Assembly (NCBI RefSeq): GCF_004342225.1
Contig: NZ_SMAR01000011.1
Location: forward strand, 1-64,000
DNA: 64,000 nt
Reading direction: 5' to 3'
DNA from: Martelella mediterranea
GTDB lineage: Bacteria; Pseudomonadota; Alphaproteobacteria; Rhizobiales; Rhizobiaceae
The position numbers and the translations under genes are program-made. Shown here piece after piece: positions 52,766-62,214 of the stretch (positions are counted from its first letter, which is position 1; each line of letters starts with the position of its first letter). The notes beneath the pieces are model-generated. The model made no database searches and was not told where the DNA came from. It saw only the letters and a list, made by a program, of their open reading frames with translations.

Positions 52766-53863
52766 ATGTCGAAAAAACCGGGAATACTGACAGATCGCGC
52801 CATTGCCGCCCTCTTTGAAAGCGGCAATCTCGTCTGTGAAAGCGCGCTCGATCATGACCAGATTCAGCCCGCCAGCCTTGATCTCAGGCTTGGTGCGAAA
52901 GCCTATCGCGTCCGCGCCAGTTTTCTGCCCGGACCGGAGCATAAAGTTACAGATAAGCTCGAACGGCTCAGCCTGCATGAGGTTGATCTGAGCCAGGGGG
53001 CGGTTCTGGAAACCGGTTGCGTTTATATTGTCGAACTGATGGAAGCGCTGAAGCTTGACGAGGCGATGTCCGCGTCCACCAATCCAAAAAGCTCCACCGG
53101 CAGGCTCGACATCTTTACCCGCGTGATCACCGACCATGCGCAGGAATTCGATATCATTCCGGCAGGCTACAACGGGTCGCTTTATCTTGAAATTTCCCCG
53201 CGAACGTTCCCGATCATCGTTCGCAAAGGATCGCGCCTTTCCCAGATCCGCTTTCGTTCGGGGCATGCGGTTCTTTCCGAAGTGTCGCTGATGGCGCTGC
53301 ATGAAAATCAGACGCTTGTGGCCAGCGATATGCCGAACATTTCAGGCGGCGGCATTGCACTATCGATTGATCTGGACGGTGAGGGCGAGAATGATCTGAT
53401 CGGCTATCGTGGCAAGCATCATACCGGCGTGATCGACGTCGATCGCAAGGCTGGCTACGATATTCTCGATTTCTGGGAGCCGATTTACGGGCGCGGCAAG
53501 AAAGAGCTGATCCTCGATCCGGACGAGTTTTATATTCTGGTCTCGCGTGAGGCTGTGCATGTGCCGCCGCTTTATGCTGCTGAGATGACGCCATTCGACC
53601 CATTGGTGGGGGAATTCCGGGTCCACTATGCCGGTTTCTTTGATCCCGGTTTTGGTCACGCAGAGGCGGGCGGCAAAGGAGCGCGCGCCGTTCTGGAAGT
53701 CAGAAGCCACGAAGTGCCGTTCATTCTGGAACATGGCCAGATTGTCGGGCGGCTGGTTTATGAGCATATGCTGGACAAGCCTGATGCGCTTTATGGCGCT
53801 GGTCTTGGATCCAATTATCAGGCGCAGGGCCTGAAGCTGTCAAAGCATTTTCGGGTGGCTTGA
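52766..53863 (+). CDS. dcd: 2'-deoxycytidine 5'-triphosphate deaminase, double-domain
   Basis: Deaminates dCTP to dUTP for thymidylate supply. The 365-aa protein is about twice the length of E. coli Dcd, in the form usual for alphaproteobacteria. The N-terminal half carries the active-site parts: NPKSSTGRLDIF (Ser ~109–110, Arg ~113) and the catalytic-type Glu ~142 in GSLYLEIS. The C-terminal half repeats the fold (EFRVHYAGFFDPGFG, AVLEVRSHEVPF). ATG at 52766 follows GGGAG. Converges on hss. Confidence 0.92.
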   Translation: MSKKPGILTDRAIAALFESGNLVCESALDHDQIQPASLDLRLGAKAYRVRASFLPGPEHKVTDKLERLSLHEVDLSQGAVLETGCVYIVELMEALKLDEAMSASTNPKSSTGRLDIFTRVITDHAQEFDIIPAGYNGSLYLEISPRTFPIIVRKGSRLSQIRFRSGHAVLSEVSLMALHENQTLVASDMPNISGGGIALSIDLDGEGENDLIGYRGKHHTGVIDVDRKAGYDILDFWEPIYGRGKKELILDPDEFYILVSREAVHVPPLYAAEMTPFDPLVGEFRVHYAGFFDPGFGHAEAGGKGARAVLEVRSHEVPFILEHGQIVGRLVYEHMLDKPDALYGAGLGSNYQAQGLKLSKHFRVA

Positions 53864-53904
53864 GGCCGCCCATAAAGGCAGCCTCGGATTTCCGGTCCGA
53901 TCAA

Positions 53905-55347
53905 TCAGGACACCAGAATATTCTTGAACTGCCAGGGGTCTTTTTCGTCTTTCTTTTCCGGGAAAAGCGTCTGGCGGCCGGTAAGTGGTGTCCAGTCGGT
54001 ATAATGGCCTTCGACCGGGCCAAGATAAGGCTTTTGCACTTCAAGGCAGCGGCGATAGTCCATCTCGTCGGTTTCGACGATGCCGGCTTCCGGATTTTCC
54101 AGTGCCCAGACCATGCCTGCCATGACCGCAGATGTGACCTGAAGCGCGGTCGCATTTTGATACGGTACAAGGTCGCGGGTCTCTTCAATCGAGAGGCGTG
54201 AACCATACCAGTAGGCGTTTTTATCGTGCCCATAGAGCAGAACGCCCAGCTCGTCGATGCCTGTCAGGATGTCGGCTTCTTCCAGAACCAGGTTGTCCGA
54301 AAGCGCGGTACCACCATTGCCGAACATTTCATCCAGTGAAAGAACAGCCACATCAGCCGGGTGATAGGCATAATGGCAGGTCGGGCGGTAGGTCACCTTG
54401 TCCTTGTCATTTCTGACCGTAAAAAAGTCGGCAATCGAGATCGACTCATTATGGGTAACAAGAAAGCCATATTGCGGGCCGGGTGTCGGGCACCAGCTTC
54501 TCACACGTGTATTGGCACCGGGCTGATCCAGATAGATTGCGGCCTTTGAGCCCTTTTTCTGTTTGTGCGCGTTTTTCGGAATCCACTCTTCATGCGTGCC
54601 CCAGCCAAGTTCTGCGGGCTGCAGGCCTTCGGCGACAAAACCTTCAACAGACCAGGTGTTCCAGAATGTACCCAGAGGGCGGAGGAATTTTGAACGCTGC
54701 GTATCACGCTCGGCGATGTGAATCCCTTTCACACCGGCATCCTTCATCAGTTTTGCCCAGCCTTCACGGTCATCGGCCTGCGGTTCGATATAATCCATGC
54801 CGGTGTCGCGGGCCACGTCAACGAGGGCCTGTTTGACAAACCATGAAACCATGCCGGGATTGGCACCGCAGCAGGAAACGGCGGTCGTGCCGCCAGGGTT
54901 CTTGCGCTTTTCTTTTCGCACCGTTTCACGCAATGCGTAATTGGTTCGCTCGGCATTGCCTGCTTTTTCATCGAAGTAAAAGCCAAGCCAGGGCTCAACG
55001 ACGGTGTCGATGTAAAGCACACCAAGCGAGCGGCAGAGCTTCATGATGTCCAGCGAGGATGTATCAACTGAAAGATTGACACAGAAGCCCTGCCCGTCCC
55101 CTTCTGTCAGAAGCGGCTCCAGAAGCTCTTCGTAATTGTCTTTGGTGACGCCGGCATGGATGAAGCGTACACCGTGATTGGCTGCGAGGCCTGCATGGGC
55201 ATCATTCGGGTCGATGATGACCATGCGTGATTTGTCGAAGCGGAAATGTCGCTCGATCAGGGGCAGAGCACCGCGCCCGATTGAGCCGAAGCCGATCATC
55301 ACGATGGGTCCGGTAATTTCGGCATGGATCGGGTATTCCTGTTGCAT
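53905..55347 (-). CDS. hss: homospermidine synthase
   Basis: NAD-dependent enzyme making sym-homospermidine from putrescine (or spermidine plus putrescine), the main long polyamine of many rhizobia. The 480-aa sequence opens with the NAD-binding IVMIGFGSIGRGALPLIERH and has VIIDPNDAHAGL, SCCGANPGMVSWFVKQAL and TRVRSWCPTPGPQYGFLVTHNE, all characteristic. ATG at 55347. Transcribed alone, converging on dcd with a 41-bp gap. Confidence 0.95.
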   Translation of the reverse strand: MQQEYPIHAEITGPIVMIGFGSIGRGALPLIERHFRFDKSRMVIIDPNDAHAGLAANHGVRFIHAGVTKDNYEELLEPLLTEGDGQGFCVNLSVDTSSLDIMKLCRSLGVLYIDTVVEPWLGFYFDEKAGNAERTNYALRETVRKEKRKNPGGTTAVSCCGANPGMVSWFVKQALVDVARDTGMDYIEPQADDREGWAKLMKDAGVKGIHIAERDTQRSKFLRPLGTFWNTWSVEGFVAEGLQPAELGWGTHEEWIPKNAHKQKKGSKAAIYLDQPGANTRVRSWCPTPGPQYGFLVTHNESISIADFFTVRNDKDKVTYRPTCHYAYHPADVAVLSLDEMFGNGGTALSDNLVLEEADILTGIDELGVLLYGHDKNAYWYGSRLSIEETRDLVPYQNATALQVTSAVMAGMVWALENPEAGIVETDEMDYRRCLEVQKPYLGPVEGHYTDWTPLTGRQTLFPEKKDEKDPWQFKNILVS

Positions 55348-55495
55348 TTCCTTATCCTTCTGGTCTCGTTTCGGCCTGAAGCGGCACGCATGATTTCCTG
55401 CGCTGCAGCCACGGGCAGCGTCGCTTGCGAACGTTCACCTGAAAGCGCAGTCTTAAAGAAGCGTGATCACAATCTACTGTCTTAGTAAAGCCGAT

Positions 55496-56425
55496 TTAGC
55501 GGCTCGGTTCCACCGTTGAGGTCGAAACTTTCACGAGATAGGCCGTCAGCGCTGCAACGTCGCTGTCCGTCATGCCTTTATAGGCCCGTTCTTCTCGTGT
55601 CAGTGCTTGCAGCTGTGCCATCATTGCCCGGGCGATCCTTTCGGCCTCCTTATGGCGTGCGATTACCGCCAGCGGGTCCGAATATATGCGGATCGTGAAG
55701 AGCACTGCACCCGTTTGCGGCAGGCGGCGCAGCGTCTGGCGCTCAACGCGGATAAAGTTTGCAGCAATCGGGCGAACTGGTCTGAAAGGGTCGCCGTCCA
55801 CTTCTTTAAGGGGCGGCATCGCCAGCGAAGGTGAGCCTTTGAAGGACCAGTTGAAGCGCTCAGCCGGAAGATCAGGTTTCAGATTATCGAAAATGCGCTC
55901 AACCAGCTTTGCGTTCCGTGTCCCGGCCTGAAAGCCCGGCACGGTTTCATGTACACCGCTCATCGGCCGCCCGGCCTTTTCAGCCAGTAACCATGATGAG
56001 GGAAAGGCAATGAAGCCTGCAGCAAGGTGCCATTCATTCCCCCGCTTGCATAAAATGGCCAGATCGTCCTGGATCATCAGCCCGGCTCGCATCAGCGGCG
56101 GGATGGTTTCGTCTGAAAGGCTGACGCTATGGCCGGAGCCCGCGGTGATGCGGTCGCCGGTCCGTTGAAACCGGTCAGCGTGGTATTTCGCAAGGTGATC
56201 GCTGATCAGCGAAAGCGCTTCCCGCTGGGCCGGCAGCGTGTCTTCGTCTGCCCGGAAGACATTCTCTGCATCTTTCTTTAAAAGCGCCGCTTTTTCGTCG
56301 AGGTAGCGGCCGAGCTCATCATCCGGCTCCAGCCATTGCGACAGCGGCAGCTGCGAAAGGCCGATGGCAAAGGGTTTATGCATGCCACCATAGGGCATGT
56401 GGCGCGGAGAAGAAAAATCGGTCAT
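55496..56425 (-). CDS. DUF3445 heme-dependent oxidative N-demethylase-like protein
   Basis: A 309-aa protein of the DUF3445 family. Related proteins use heme to remove methyl groups from small amines such as dimethylamine; the substrate here is unknown. Recognised by MPYGGMHKPFAIGLSQL, LAAGFIAFPSSWLLAEKAGRPM, HETVPGF, and the C-terminal VERQTLRRLPQTGAVLFTIRIY. The family heme ligand cannot be pinned down by eye. The YciI gene lies 12 bp upstream in the same direction, so the two probably form an operon. Confidence 0.88.
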   Translation of the reverse strand: MTDFSSPRHMPYGGMHKPFAIGLSQLPLSQWLEPDDELGRYLDEKAALLKKDAENVFRADEDTLPAQREALSLISDHLAKYHADRFQRTGDRITAGSGHSVSLSDETIPPLMRAGLMIQDDLAILCKRGNEWHLAAGFIAFPSSWLLAEKAGRPMSGVHETVPGFQAGTRNAKLVERIFDNLKPDLPAERFNWSFKGSPSLAMPPLKEVDGDPFRPVRPIAANFIRVERQTLRRLPQTGAVLFTIRIYSDPLAVIARHKEAERIARAMMAQLQALTREERAYKGMTDSDVAALTAYLVKVSTSTVEPSR

Positions 56426-56437
56426 ACGCTTTTGCGA

Positions 56438-56731
56438 TTAGTCTTTGTTGTCCTTCAGTCCCTCAAGGCCGGCGGCAGTGCGTGAAAAGTCAACTTCGGT
56501 TAGTTGTGCCTCGGCAACGCCGCTCCAGACAAAGGGATCGGCATTGCAAATTGCCTGCACGTCTTCCATCGAACCCTTTGCCAGTATGACACCGCCCGTC
56601 CGTGGAACCTTGCGGCCGGAGGCGATAAAATCTCCTGCCTCATAATGCTTCTGGAGCCAGTTGATATGTGCATCGAAATGCTCCTGAACGAGTTCCATAG
56701 GGGCAATGTAGGTCAGCGAGATAATGATCAT
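56438..56731 (-). CDS. YciI-family protein
   Basis: A 97-aa protein of the YciI/YCII family (ferredoxin-like fold). Typical segments are EHFDAHINWLQKHYEAGDFIASGRKVPRTGGVILAKG, with the conserved His, and DPFVWSGVAEAQLTEV. Some relatives are dehydrochlorinases or sit in sigma-factor loci, but most have no known role. The downstream DUF3445 gene is probably co-transcribed. Confidence 0.9.
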   Translation of the reverse strand: MIIISLTYIAPMELVQEHFDAHINWLQKHYEAGDFIASGRKVPRTGGVILAKGSMEDVQAICNADPFVWSGVAEAQLTEVDFSRTAAGLEGLKDNKD

Positions 56732-57053
56732 AGCAATCCTGACTGGCTGTTGAGGCTACCGGTTGTGTCAGGCGGGATGGGACCTGAATACCGGCTTTTC
56801 AGTTGTCCGTGGTATGCCGCTGCTTCTTGAGAATCAAGAATATGTCGCGCGCCGGACAGAGGTTTGACCCGCCGTTCGGTTTGCGACTGCTACCCGCCCA
56901 GTATAGGGAAAGGCAGATGCATAAAACGGTCTTTTTCACTAAGTTGCAAGCCATCGGGGCCGTGCCTGGAATAACGGATGAAATCTCTGAAAACCTGTCC
57001 ACATGCGTCTTGCATCTCATAGCCATCTCGAATATGAGGAGCCTCACTTTGAT

Positions 57054-57138
57054 GCGCGTGTGGCGGAATTGGTAGACGCACCAGATTTAGGTTCTGGCGC
57101 CGAGAGGTGTGGGGGTTCGAGTCCCTCCACGCGCACCA
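57054..57138 (+). tRNA. tRNA-Leu(TAG)
   Basis: An 85-nt class II tRNA. Acceptor GCGCGTG pairs with CACGCGC, followed by A and encoded CCA. The anticodon stem CCAGA/TCTGG holds loop TTTAGGT, anticodon TAG. A long variable arm (CGCCGAGAGGTG region) and T-loop TTCGAGT fit leucine. An ABC-F gene of foreign appearance lies 155 bp beyond the 3' end. Confidence 0.96.
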
Positions 57139-57293
57139 GGAGTTTCTTGTCGTGATTTCAGCTTGATCCCAAGCTCCGGAAAGTCGCAACAGTGGCTCGG
57201 GGCAGGTAAAGACCGGTGCCTGCGGGCGCTTCGTGGCCGACAGCAAGCCCGCTATAAAATCATGTATCTGGTTTGATGCTCTCCACAGTCCTC

Positions 57294-58907
57294 TCAAACC
57301 GGCTCGAGGACCCAGCCCTGTTCCGTCGCAAGCAAGCGATCTGATAATCCGATGTTTTTCAGAAATGACGCATCATGTGACACAACAATCAACGTGCCCT
57401 GATAACCACGCAACATGACTTCCAATGCTTCCAACGAGGGCAAATCAAGGTGATTGCTCGGCTCGTCAAGCAGCAACAGTTCTGGTGGTGATGCAGCGTA
57501 GAGAATGCAGGCGAGCGCGGCCTTCAGACGTTCACCACCGCTGAGTGAGCCGCTGGGTATTGCTATTTTCTGCGCGTCAATCCCGAGCTGAGCCAGACGC
57601 ATACGCAGATCCCCTTCGGCTGCTGTGCTGTTCGCCGACTGTAACTGTTCCAGCACCGTTTTATCCGGTTCCAGATTCTCTAATCGCTGATCGAGATATG
57701 CGCTTGATGAGGTTACGTGAAATTCACCGGCCAGAGGGGTAACCCGGCCTACAAGTACCCGCAGGAGTGTGGATTTACCACAACCGTTCGGACCGACGAC
57801 ACCGATGCGCTGCTGTCCGCCCAGAAGCAGGCTGATCGTACTGGTCGCACCCGAAATGTGAGGCAGTTTCACGGCGTTCATTTCTGCCACGCGACGCTTT
57901 GCGGCCTGCCGCACCGGTACTTTATGAAGAACAATCGGTAGTTCCTCTTCGACCTCCTTTGCGGCATCGATGACGCTTTGGTTGAGTTGCGCCCGGCTGG
58001 CGGCCTGTTTCCGGTGCATTGCACCTGAAGATGTTTCGCTGCGCTCTTTTTGACGATCCAGCAAAATCTTGGTTTGATTGGCCTCCTTGCCTTGCCGGTT
58101 GCCACGTGCCTGCCGTCGCTCCTGTCGCATACGCTGTTTCCGCATCGCCTGTTCCTGACGTTGGCGTTCAAGCTTGCGCGCACTCAGATTTTCGATTGCC
58201 GTCTGTCGTTCGTGTGCTTTGGCTTCAGCATAAAATGAATAGTTGCCGCCATAGCTGTGCAGTCCCCGAGAGGACAATTCGATAATACGTTCCATGGTTT
58301 CCAGCAATTGCCGGTCATGGCTGACCACAATCAGCCCGCGTGGCCAGCATTGCAGCTGTTCGATAATTGCCTGACGGTTCGGTTGGTCGAGATGGTTGCT
58401 TGGCTCATCGAGAACCAGGAAATCTGCATCTGAGAGCATAGCGCCGATCAGGGAAACCCGTATCGCCTCGCCGCCGCTCAGAACTCCGGCGGGTGTATCT
58501 GCTTTCAGGTGACCCAGCTTGTTGCGTTCGAGAGCGTTGCAGAGTTGTTCCTGTATGTCCCACCGGTTGCCTACGGCATCGAAGGCTTCAGGGGCTATAC
58601 TGCCTGCCTCAATACGGTCTATCGCATCCAGTGTGGGTTTAATTCCCGCCAATCCTGCCACTGTAGAACCATCCGGCGGTACCACTTGCTGCGCAAGGTA
58701 GTGCACACTGCCTGAACACTGGCATTGGCCCGAGGTGGGTTGCAGCACCCCGGACAGAATACGGGCGAGCACAGTTTTTCCGATACCATTGCGTCCAACC
58801 AGTCCTGTTGGGCGCGTATCGAACTGCTCATGAAGGCCGGAGAAAAGTGTTCTGTTGTCTGGCAGAACGTAAGATACGTCTTTGAGTACGAGATGGTTAT
58901 TCGTCAT
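57294..58907 (-). CDS. ABC-F family ATPase
   Basis: A 537-aa soluble protein with two ATPase cassettes joined by a highly charged linker (~235–330, rich in Arg/Gln/Lys). Site 1: GRNGIGKT, LSGGEAIRVSL, FLVLDEPSNHLD. Site 2: GPNGCGKST, LSGGERLKAAL, LLLLDEPSNHLD. ABC-F proteins act on the ribosome; some protect it from antibiotics, others are translation factors. No drug specificity can be read here. Codon use looks less GC-biased than in neighbours, and the gene lies next to tRNA-Leu, so acquisition is plausible. The leader has a candidate short ORF and hairpins. Confidence 0.9.
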   Translation of the reverse strand: MTNNHLVLKDVSYVLPDNRTLFSGLHEQFDTRPTGLVGRNGIGKTVLARILSGVLQPTSGQCQCSGSVHYLAQQVVPPDGSTVAGLAGIKPTLDAIDRIEAGSIAPEAFDAVGNRWDIQEQLCNALERNKLGHLKADTPAGVLSGGEAIRVSLIGAMLSDADFLVLDEPSNHLDQPNRQAIIEQLQCWPRGLIVVSHDRQLLETMERIIELSSRGLHSYGGNYSFYAEAKAHERQTAIENLSARKLERQRQEQAMRKQRMRQERRQARGNRQGKEANQTKILLDRQKERSETSSGAMHRKQAASRAQLNQSVIDAAKEVEEELPIVLHKVPVRQAAKRRVAEMNAVKLPHISGATSTISLLLGGQQRIGVVGPNGCGKSTLLRVLVGRVTPLAGEFHVTSSSAYLDQRLENLEPDKTVLEQLQSANSTAAEGDLRMRLAQLGIDAQKIAIPSGSLSGGERLKAALACILYAASPPELLLLDEPSNHLDLPSLEALEVMLRGYQGTLIVVSHDASFLKNIGLSDRLLATEQGWVLEPV

Positions 58908-59061
58908 GCTTTATTCCAAAGATGCCAAGAACTCCCCTGCTGACGGGGGCTGGTGGAGACTGGCCGTTATAAGAACGGCGACATCAATGGCGCATCAGAC
59001 AAATGCCTCATAATGGAACGGTTTGGCTCCCTATTTTACAGGCACTTGCATCAATGGACAA
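58908..59061 (-). promoter_or_regulatory. candidate promoter and attenuator-like leader of the ABC-F gene
   Basis: Reading the minus strand: TTGTCC (59056–59061) and TAAAAT (59033–59038), 17 bases apart, form a plausible sigma-70 promoter. After it comes a 14-codon ORF (59011–58967, MRHLSDAPLMSPFL) whose stop lies inside a GCCGTT/AACGGC stem, then a CCCC/GGGG hairpin. Leader ORFs overlapping hairpins are known in front of drug-induced ABC-F genes. The leader ORF lacks a good ribosome site. Confidence 0.35.
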
Positions 59062-59193
59062 CACAGTCGTTCCAAAAACGCAGTTTCAGGTGAACGAACC
59101 TTATCTCACGAACCGCTGGAAATGCGGGTGTGCAGAGTGGGGTGTGCGGGCCTGGCAGACGCTTTAAAGCGCGACCACGCACACCACCAGATG

Positions 59194-60360
59194 TTATCCG
59201 GAGTAAGTGGAATGAAGCGCATGGTCTCCCGTGACAAATCGGGCTTTCAGCAGTGCTTCGCGGTATTCAGCCTCAGCGGTTGAATCAAGGACGATGCCTC
59301 CACCGACATTGAAGACAGCCTGACCGTCAGCGAACAGCGACACCGTGCGTATGGCGACATTGAAAAGCATGGCGCCGGTTGGGGCGATATGCCCGATCGC
59401 GCCGCAATAGGCGCCGCGTGGCCCGTCTTCCAGTTCATGCAGAATTTTCATGGCTGCGATTTTGGGCGCCCCGGTGATCGATCCGCAGGGGAAAAGTGCG
59501 GTGAAAATGTCGGCAATGCTGAGATCAGGCAGAAGGCGCGCGCGCACATGACTGACCATTTGGTGAAGGGTTGGGTATGTTTCGATCTCGAACAGTTTCG
59601 GAACGTGGACACTGCCGGTTTCGGCAATACGTGAGATATCATTGCGCAACAGATCCACGATCATGCAGTTTTCCGCCAGCGTTTTTTCGTCATCAAGCAT
59701 TGCCGCAACGATTGCTTCGTCTTCAGTTCCGGATTTGCCACGCGGGGCGGTGCCCTTCATCGGGTGCGTTTCGATAAAGCCATTGTCATCGACCCTGAAG
59801 AACAGTTCCGGTGAGCGTGATAAAATACACGGCCCGTCAAGGTCGATGAAAGCAGCGTAACGGACAGGCTGGCGGGTCGAAAGCGCCTGAAATCCGGACC
59901 AGGGTGCACCTGTAAAACGCGCGTGAACCGGAAAGGTCAGATTGCCCTGATAGCAGTTTCCCGCCATCAGGTTGGTGTGAAGCGTGTCGAAGCGCTGAGC
60001 ATAGGCCTTGAAATTCCAGAGCGGCCTGAAATCTGTAAACCCGATGTCCTCTATTTTGCGGGGCGCGTGATTATGCGCCAGAGGCCACTCTTCCGGTGTG
60101 CCGAAAATACCGAATGAAAGGTAGGGAACCTCTGGTTTTGCCGGCGCCAGATGGGCAAGAACAGGCTCAAGCATGAAGCCTGCCTCATAAGCCATGTAAC
60201 CCGCCAGCCACTTGCCTGAACGACGGGCTTCTTCCATTTCTTCAAGCGCCGGAGAAACCTCTTCTGCCCGGTGGGCTGTGATGATCCGTTCCGGCCTTGA
60301 AAAGGCACGCGTCCTCCCGGCGATGTCATCACAGAAGATGGCATGGGGGGCGGCGCGCAT
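59194..60360 (-). CDS. pabB: aminodeoxychorismate synthase component I
   Basis: Chorismate-using enzyme that, with a glutaminase (PabA), forms 4-amino-4-deoxychorismate for folate. The 388-aa sequence has the chorismate-binding core: ETHPMKGTAPRG, ENCMIVDLLRNDISRIAETGSV, LPDLSIADIFTALFPCGSITGAPKIAAM and AYCGAIGHIAPTG. PabB is preferred over anthranilate or isochorismate synthase from length and local motifs, with some doubt. ATG at 60358–60360. The end of pepF lies 9 bp upstream, so the two are probably co-transcribed. Confidence 0.9.
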   Translation of the reverse strand: MRAAPHAIFCDDIAGRTRAFSRPERIITAHRAEEVSPALEEMEEARRSGKWLAGYMAYEAGFMLEPVLAHLAPAKPEVPYLSFGIFGTPEEWPLAHNHAPRKIEDIGFTDFRPLWNFKAYAQRFDTLHTNLMAGNCYQGNLTFPVHARFTGAPWSGFQALSTRQPVRYAAFIDLDGPCILSRSPELFFRVDDNGFIETHPMKGTAPRGKSGTEDEAIVAAMLDDEKTLAENCMIVDLLRNDISRIAETGSVHVPKLFEIETYPTLHQMVSHVRARLLPDLSIADIFTALFPCGSITGAPKIAAMKILHELEDGPRGAYCGAIGHIAPTGAMLFNVAIRTVSLFADGQAVFNVGGGIVLDSTAEAEYREALLKARFVTGDHALHSTYSG

Positions 60361-60369
60361 CGGCCAATA

Positions 60370-62214
60370 TCATTCTTCGTTGTCGAGCGTTTCCAGCTCG
60401 TCAATCAGGCCTTCAATCATCGAAAGGCCTTTGCTCCAGAATGCTGGGTCACTGGCATCCAGACCGAAGGGCTTCAAAAGCTCGGTGTGATGCTTTGTGC
60501 CGCCAGCCTTCAGCATATCGAAATACTTGTCCTGAAAGCCGCTTTCGGCATTCTGATAAACGGCATAAAGCGAGTTCACCAGGCAGTCGCCGAAGGCATA
60601 GGCATAAACATAAAATGGCGAATGAATGAAGTGTGGCACGTAGGTCCAGTAGGTCTCATAGCCATCAGCCAGTTTAATGGCCGGTCCAAGGCTTTCGGCC
60701 TGAACCGACATCCACATCTCGCAGATCTGATCTTCGGTCAGTTCGCCCTCGCGCCGTGCCGTGTGAACCTTGCGTTCAAACTGGTAAAAGGCGATCTGGC
60801 GCACGACCGTGTTGATCATGTCTTCAACCTTCTGCGCCAGCATGGCCTTGCGGGCAGCCTTGTCTTCGGTCTCCGCCAGCAGTGCGCGGAAGGTCAGCAT
60901 TTCACCGAAAACGGAGGCGGTTTCTGCCAGCGTCAGCGGCGTGGAGCACATCAGCCCGCCCTGTTTACCAGCCAGAACCTGATGGACGCCGTGGCCCAGC
61001 TCATGCGCCAGTGTCATCACATCCCGCGGCTTGCCGAGATAATTCACCAGAACATAGGGGTGGGCGGAAGGCACTGTCGGATGTGCAAATGCACCAGTGC
61101 GCTTGCCCGGGCGGATTGGTGCATCAATCCAGTTTTCATCAAAGAAGCGACGTGCGATATCGGCCATTTCGGGCGAGAATGCACCATAAGCTGAAAGCAC
61201 TGTATCCTTCGCTTCAGTCCACGGAATTGTGCGCTCTGCGGTTTCCGGCAACGGAGCATTGCGGTCCCAGTAATTCATCTGGTCCATGCCAAGCCACTTT
61301 GCCTTCATCTTGTAATAACGGTGCGAAAGCCGCGGATAGGCATCAGTGACGGCTTCTGTCAGCGCGTCGACCACGTCACGCTCCACCCGGTTGGAAAGGT
61401 GGCGGCTGTCGGCAATATCCTCAAAACCATGCCATCGGCTGTTGATCTCGGTATCCTTCGCCAGCGTATTCATGATCAGGGAGAAGGTCGGCAGGTTGGC
61501 CTTGAATGTTTTTGCCAGCGCTTCGGCTGCAGATTTGCGCTTTGTTTCTTTTGTGTCGGAAAGAAGGTTCAGCGTCTGCTCCAGAGGCAAATCCTTGCCG
61601 TCGACCTCAAACCGCAGGCCGTCCATGGTCTGGTCAAACAGGCGGTTGAACGCCTGAGCGCCGGTCATCGACTTTTCCATGAACAGCTGCTCGGTCTTGT
61701 CGTCAAGCTGATGCGGCTTTTCTTTTCTGAGATCAATGATCCATGACCGGTAATGTGCGAGGCGTGAGTCAGTCTGAAGTGAGCTATTGATGGTGTCTTC
61801 GCTGAGCCGGTTTAACTCCAGTTCGAAGAACAGAAGGTCGGCATAAATTTCAGTGATGCGTGCCGAGGTGTCGCCGAAGAGTTTGCGCAGTGCCGGTTCA
61901 CTGGCATTGGCGAAATATGCAAGGCCTGCATAAGAACCAAGGCGCCCCAGGATTTCGCCAATGGCCTCATATTCCTCAACGGCGGCCCCGAGGCCGTCAT
62001 CGCCAGTTTTCGCGGCAGCGGCTTCAAGCGTACCCTTCCAGCGCTCAGAAAAAGCGCGTGCTTTTGCTGCCGCGTTGTCGAAATCCTGCCTGAATTCAGC
62101 AGAATCGGGAGTCGGGTAAAGGTGCGTCAGATCCCATTCCGGAAGACTGCCGAGAGCCTTCTCATCTGAGTGAGTATTTTCGGCGCTGAACTGCGGAAAC
62201 GGGATGTGCAACAT
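60370..62214 (-). CDS. pepF: M3 family oligoendopeptidase F
   Basis: Cytoplasmic zinc peptidase that degrades short peptides. The 614-aa sequence has the zinc site HELGH in MTLAHELGHGVHQVLAG, preceded by HPYVLVNYLGKPRDV, and the downstream TASVFGEMLTFRALL with the third ligand Glu. This is the M3B/PepF type. ATG at 62214 follows AGGAAGG; the frame open for 32 more codons upstream is not supported. Transcribed with pabB; divergent from the DUF882 gene. Confidence 0.94.
   Translation of the reverse strand: MLHIPFPQFSAENTHSDEKALGSLPEWDLTHLYPTPDSAEFRQDFDNAAAKARAFSERWKGTLEAAAAKTGDDGLGAAVEEYEAIGEILGRLGSYAGLAYFANASEPALRKLFGDTSARITEIYADLLFFELELNRLSEDTINSSLQTDSRLAHYRSWIIDLRKEKPHQLDDKTEQLFMEKSMTGAQAFNRLFDQTMDGLRFEVDGKDLPLEQTLNLLSDTKETKRKSAAEALAKTFKANLPTFSLIMNTLAKDTEINSRWHGFEDIADSRHLSNRVERDVVDALTEAVTDAYPRLSHRYYKMKAKWLGMDQMNYWDRNAPLPETAERTIPWTEAKDTVLSAYGAFSPEMADIARRFFDENWIDAPIRPGKRTGAFAHPTVPSAHPYVLVNYLGKPRDVMTLAHELGHGVHQVLAGKQGGLMCSTPLTLAETASVFGEMLTFRALLAETEDKAARKAMLAQKVEDMINTVVRQIAFYQFERKVHTARREGELTEDQICEMWMSVQAESLGPAIKLADGYETYWTYVPHFIHSPFYVYAYAFGDCLVNSLYAVYQNAESGFQDKYFDMLKAGGTKHHTELLKPFGLDASDPAFWSKGLSMIEGLIDELETLDNEE

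Noticed and set aside
60343-61194. 283-aa plus-strand ORF over pepF
   Set aside because: Antisense to the zinc-site region of a well-supported M3 peptidase.
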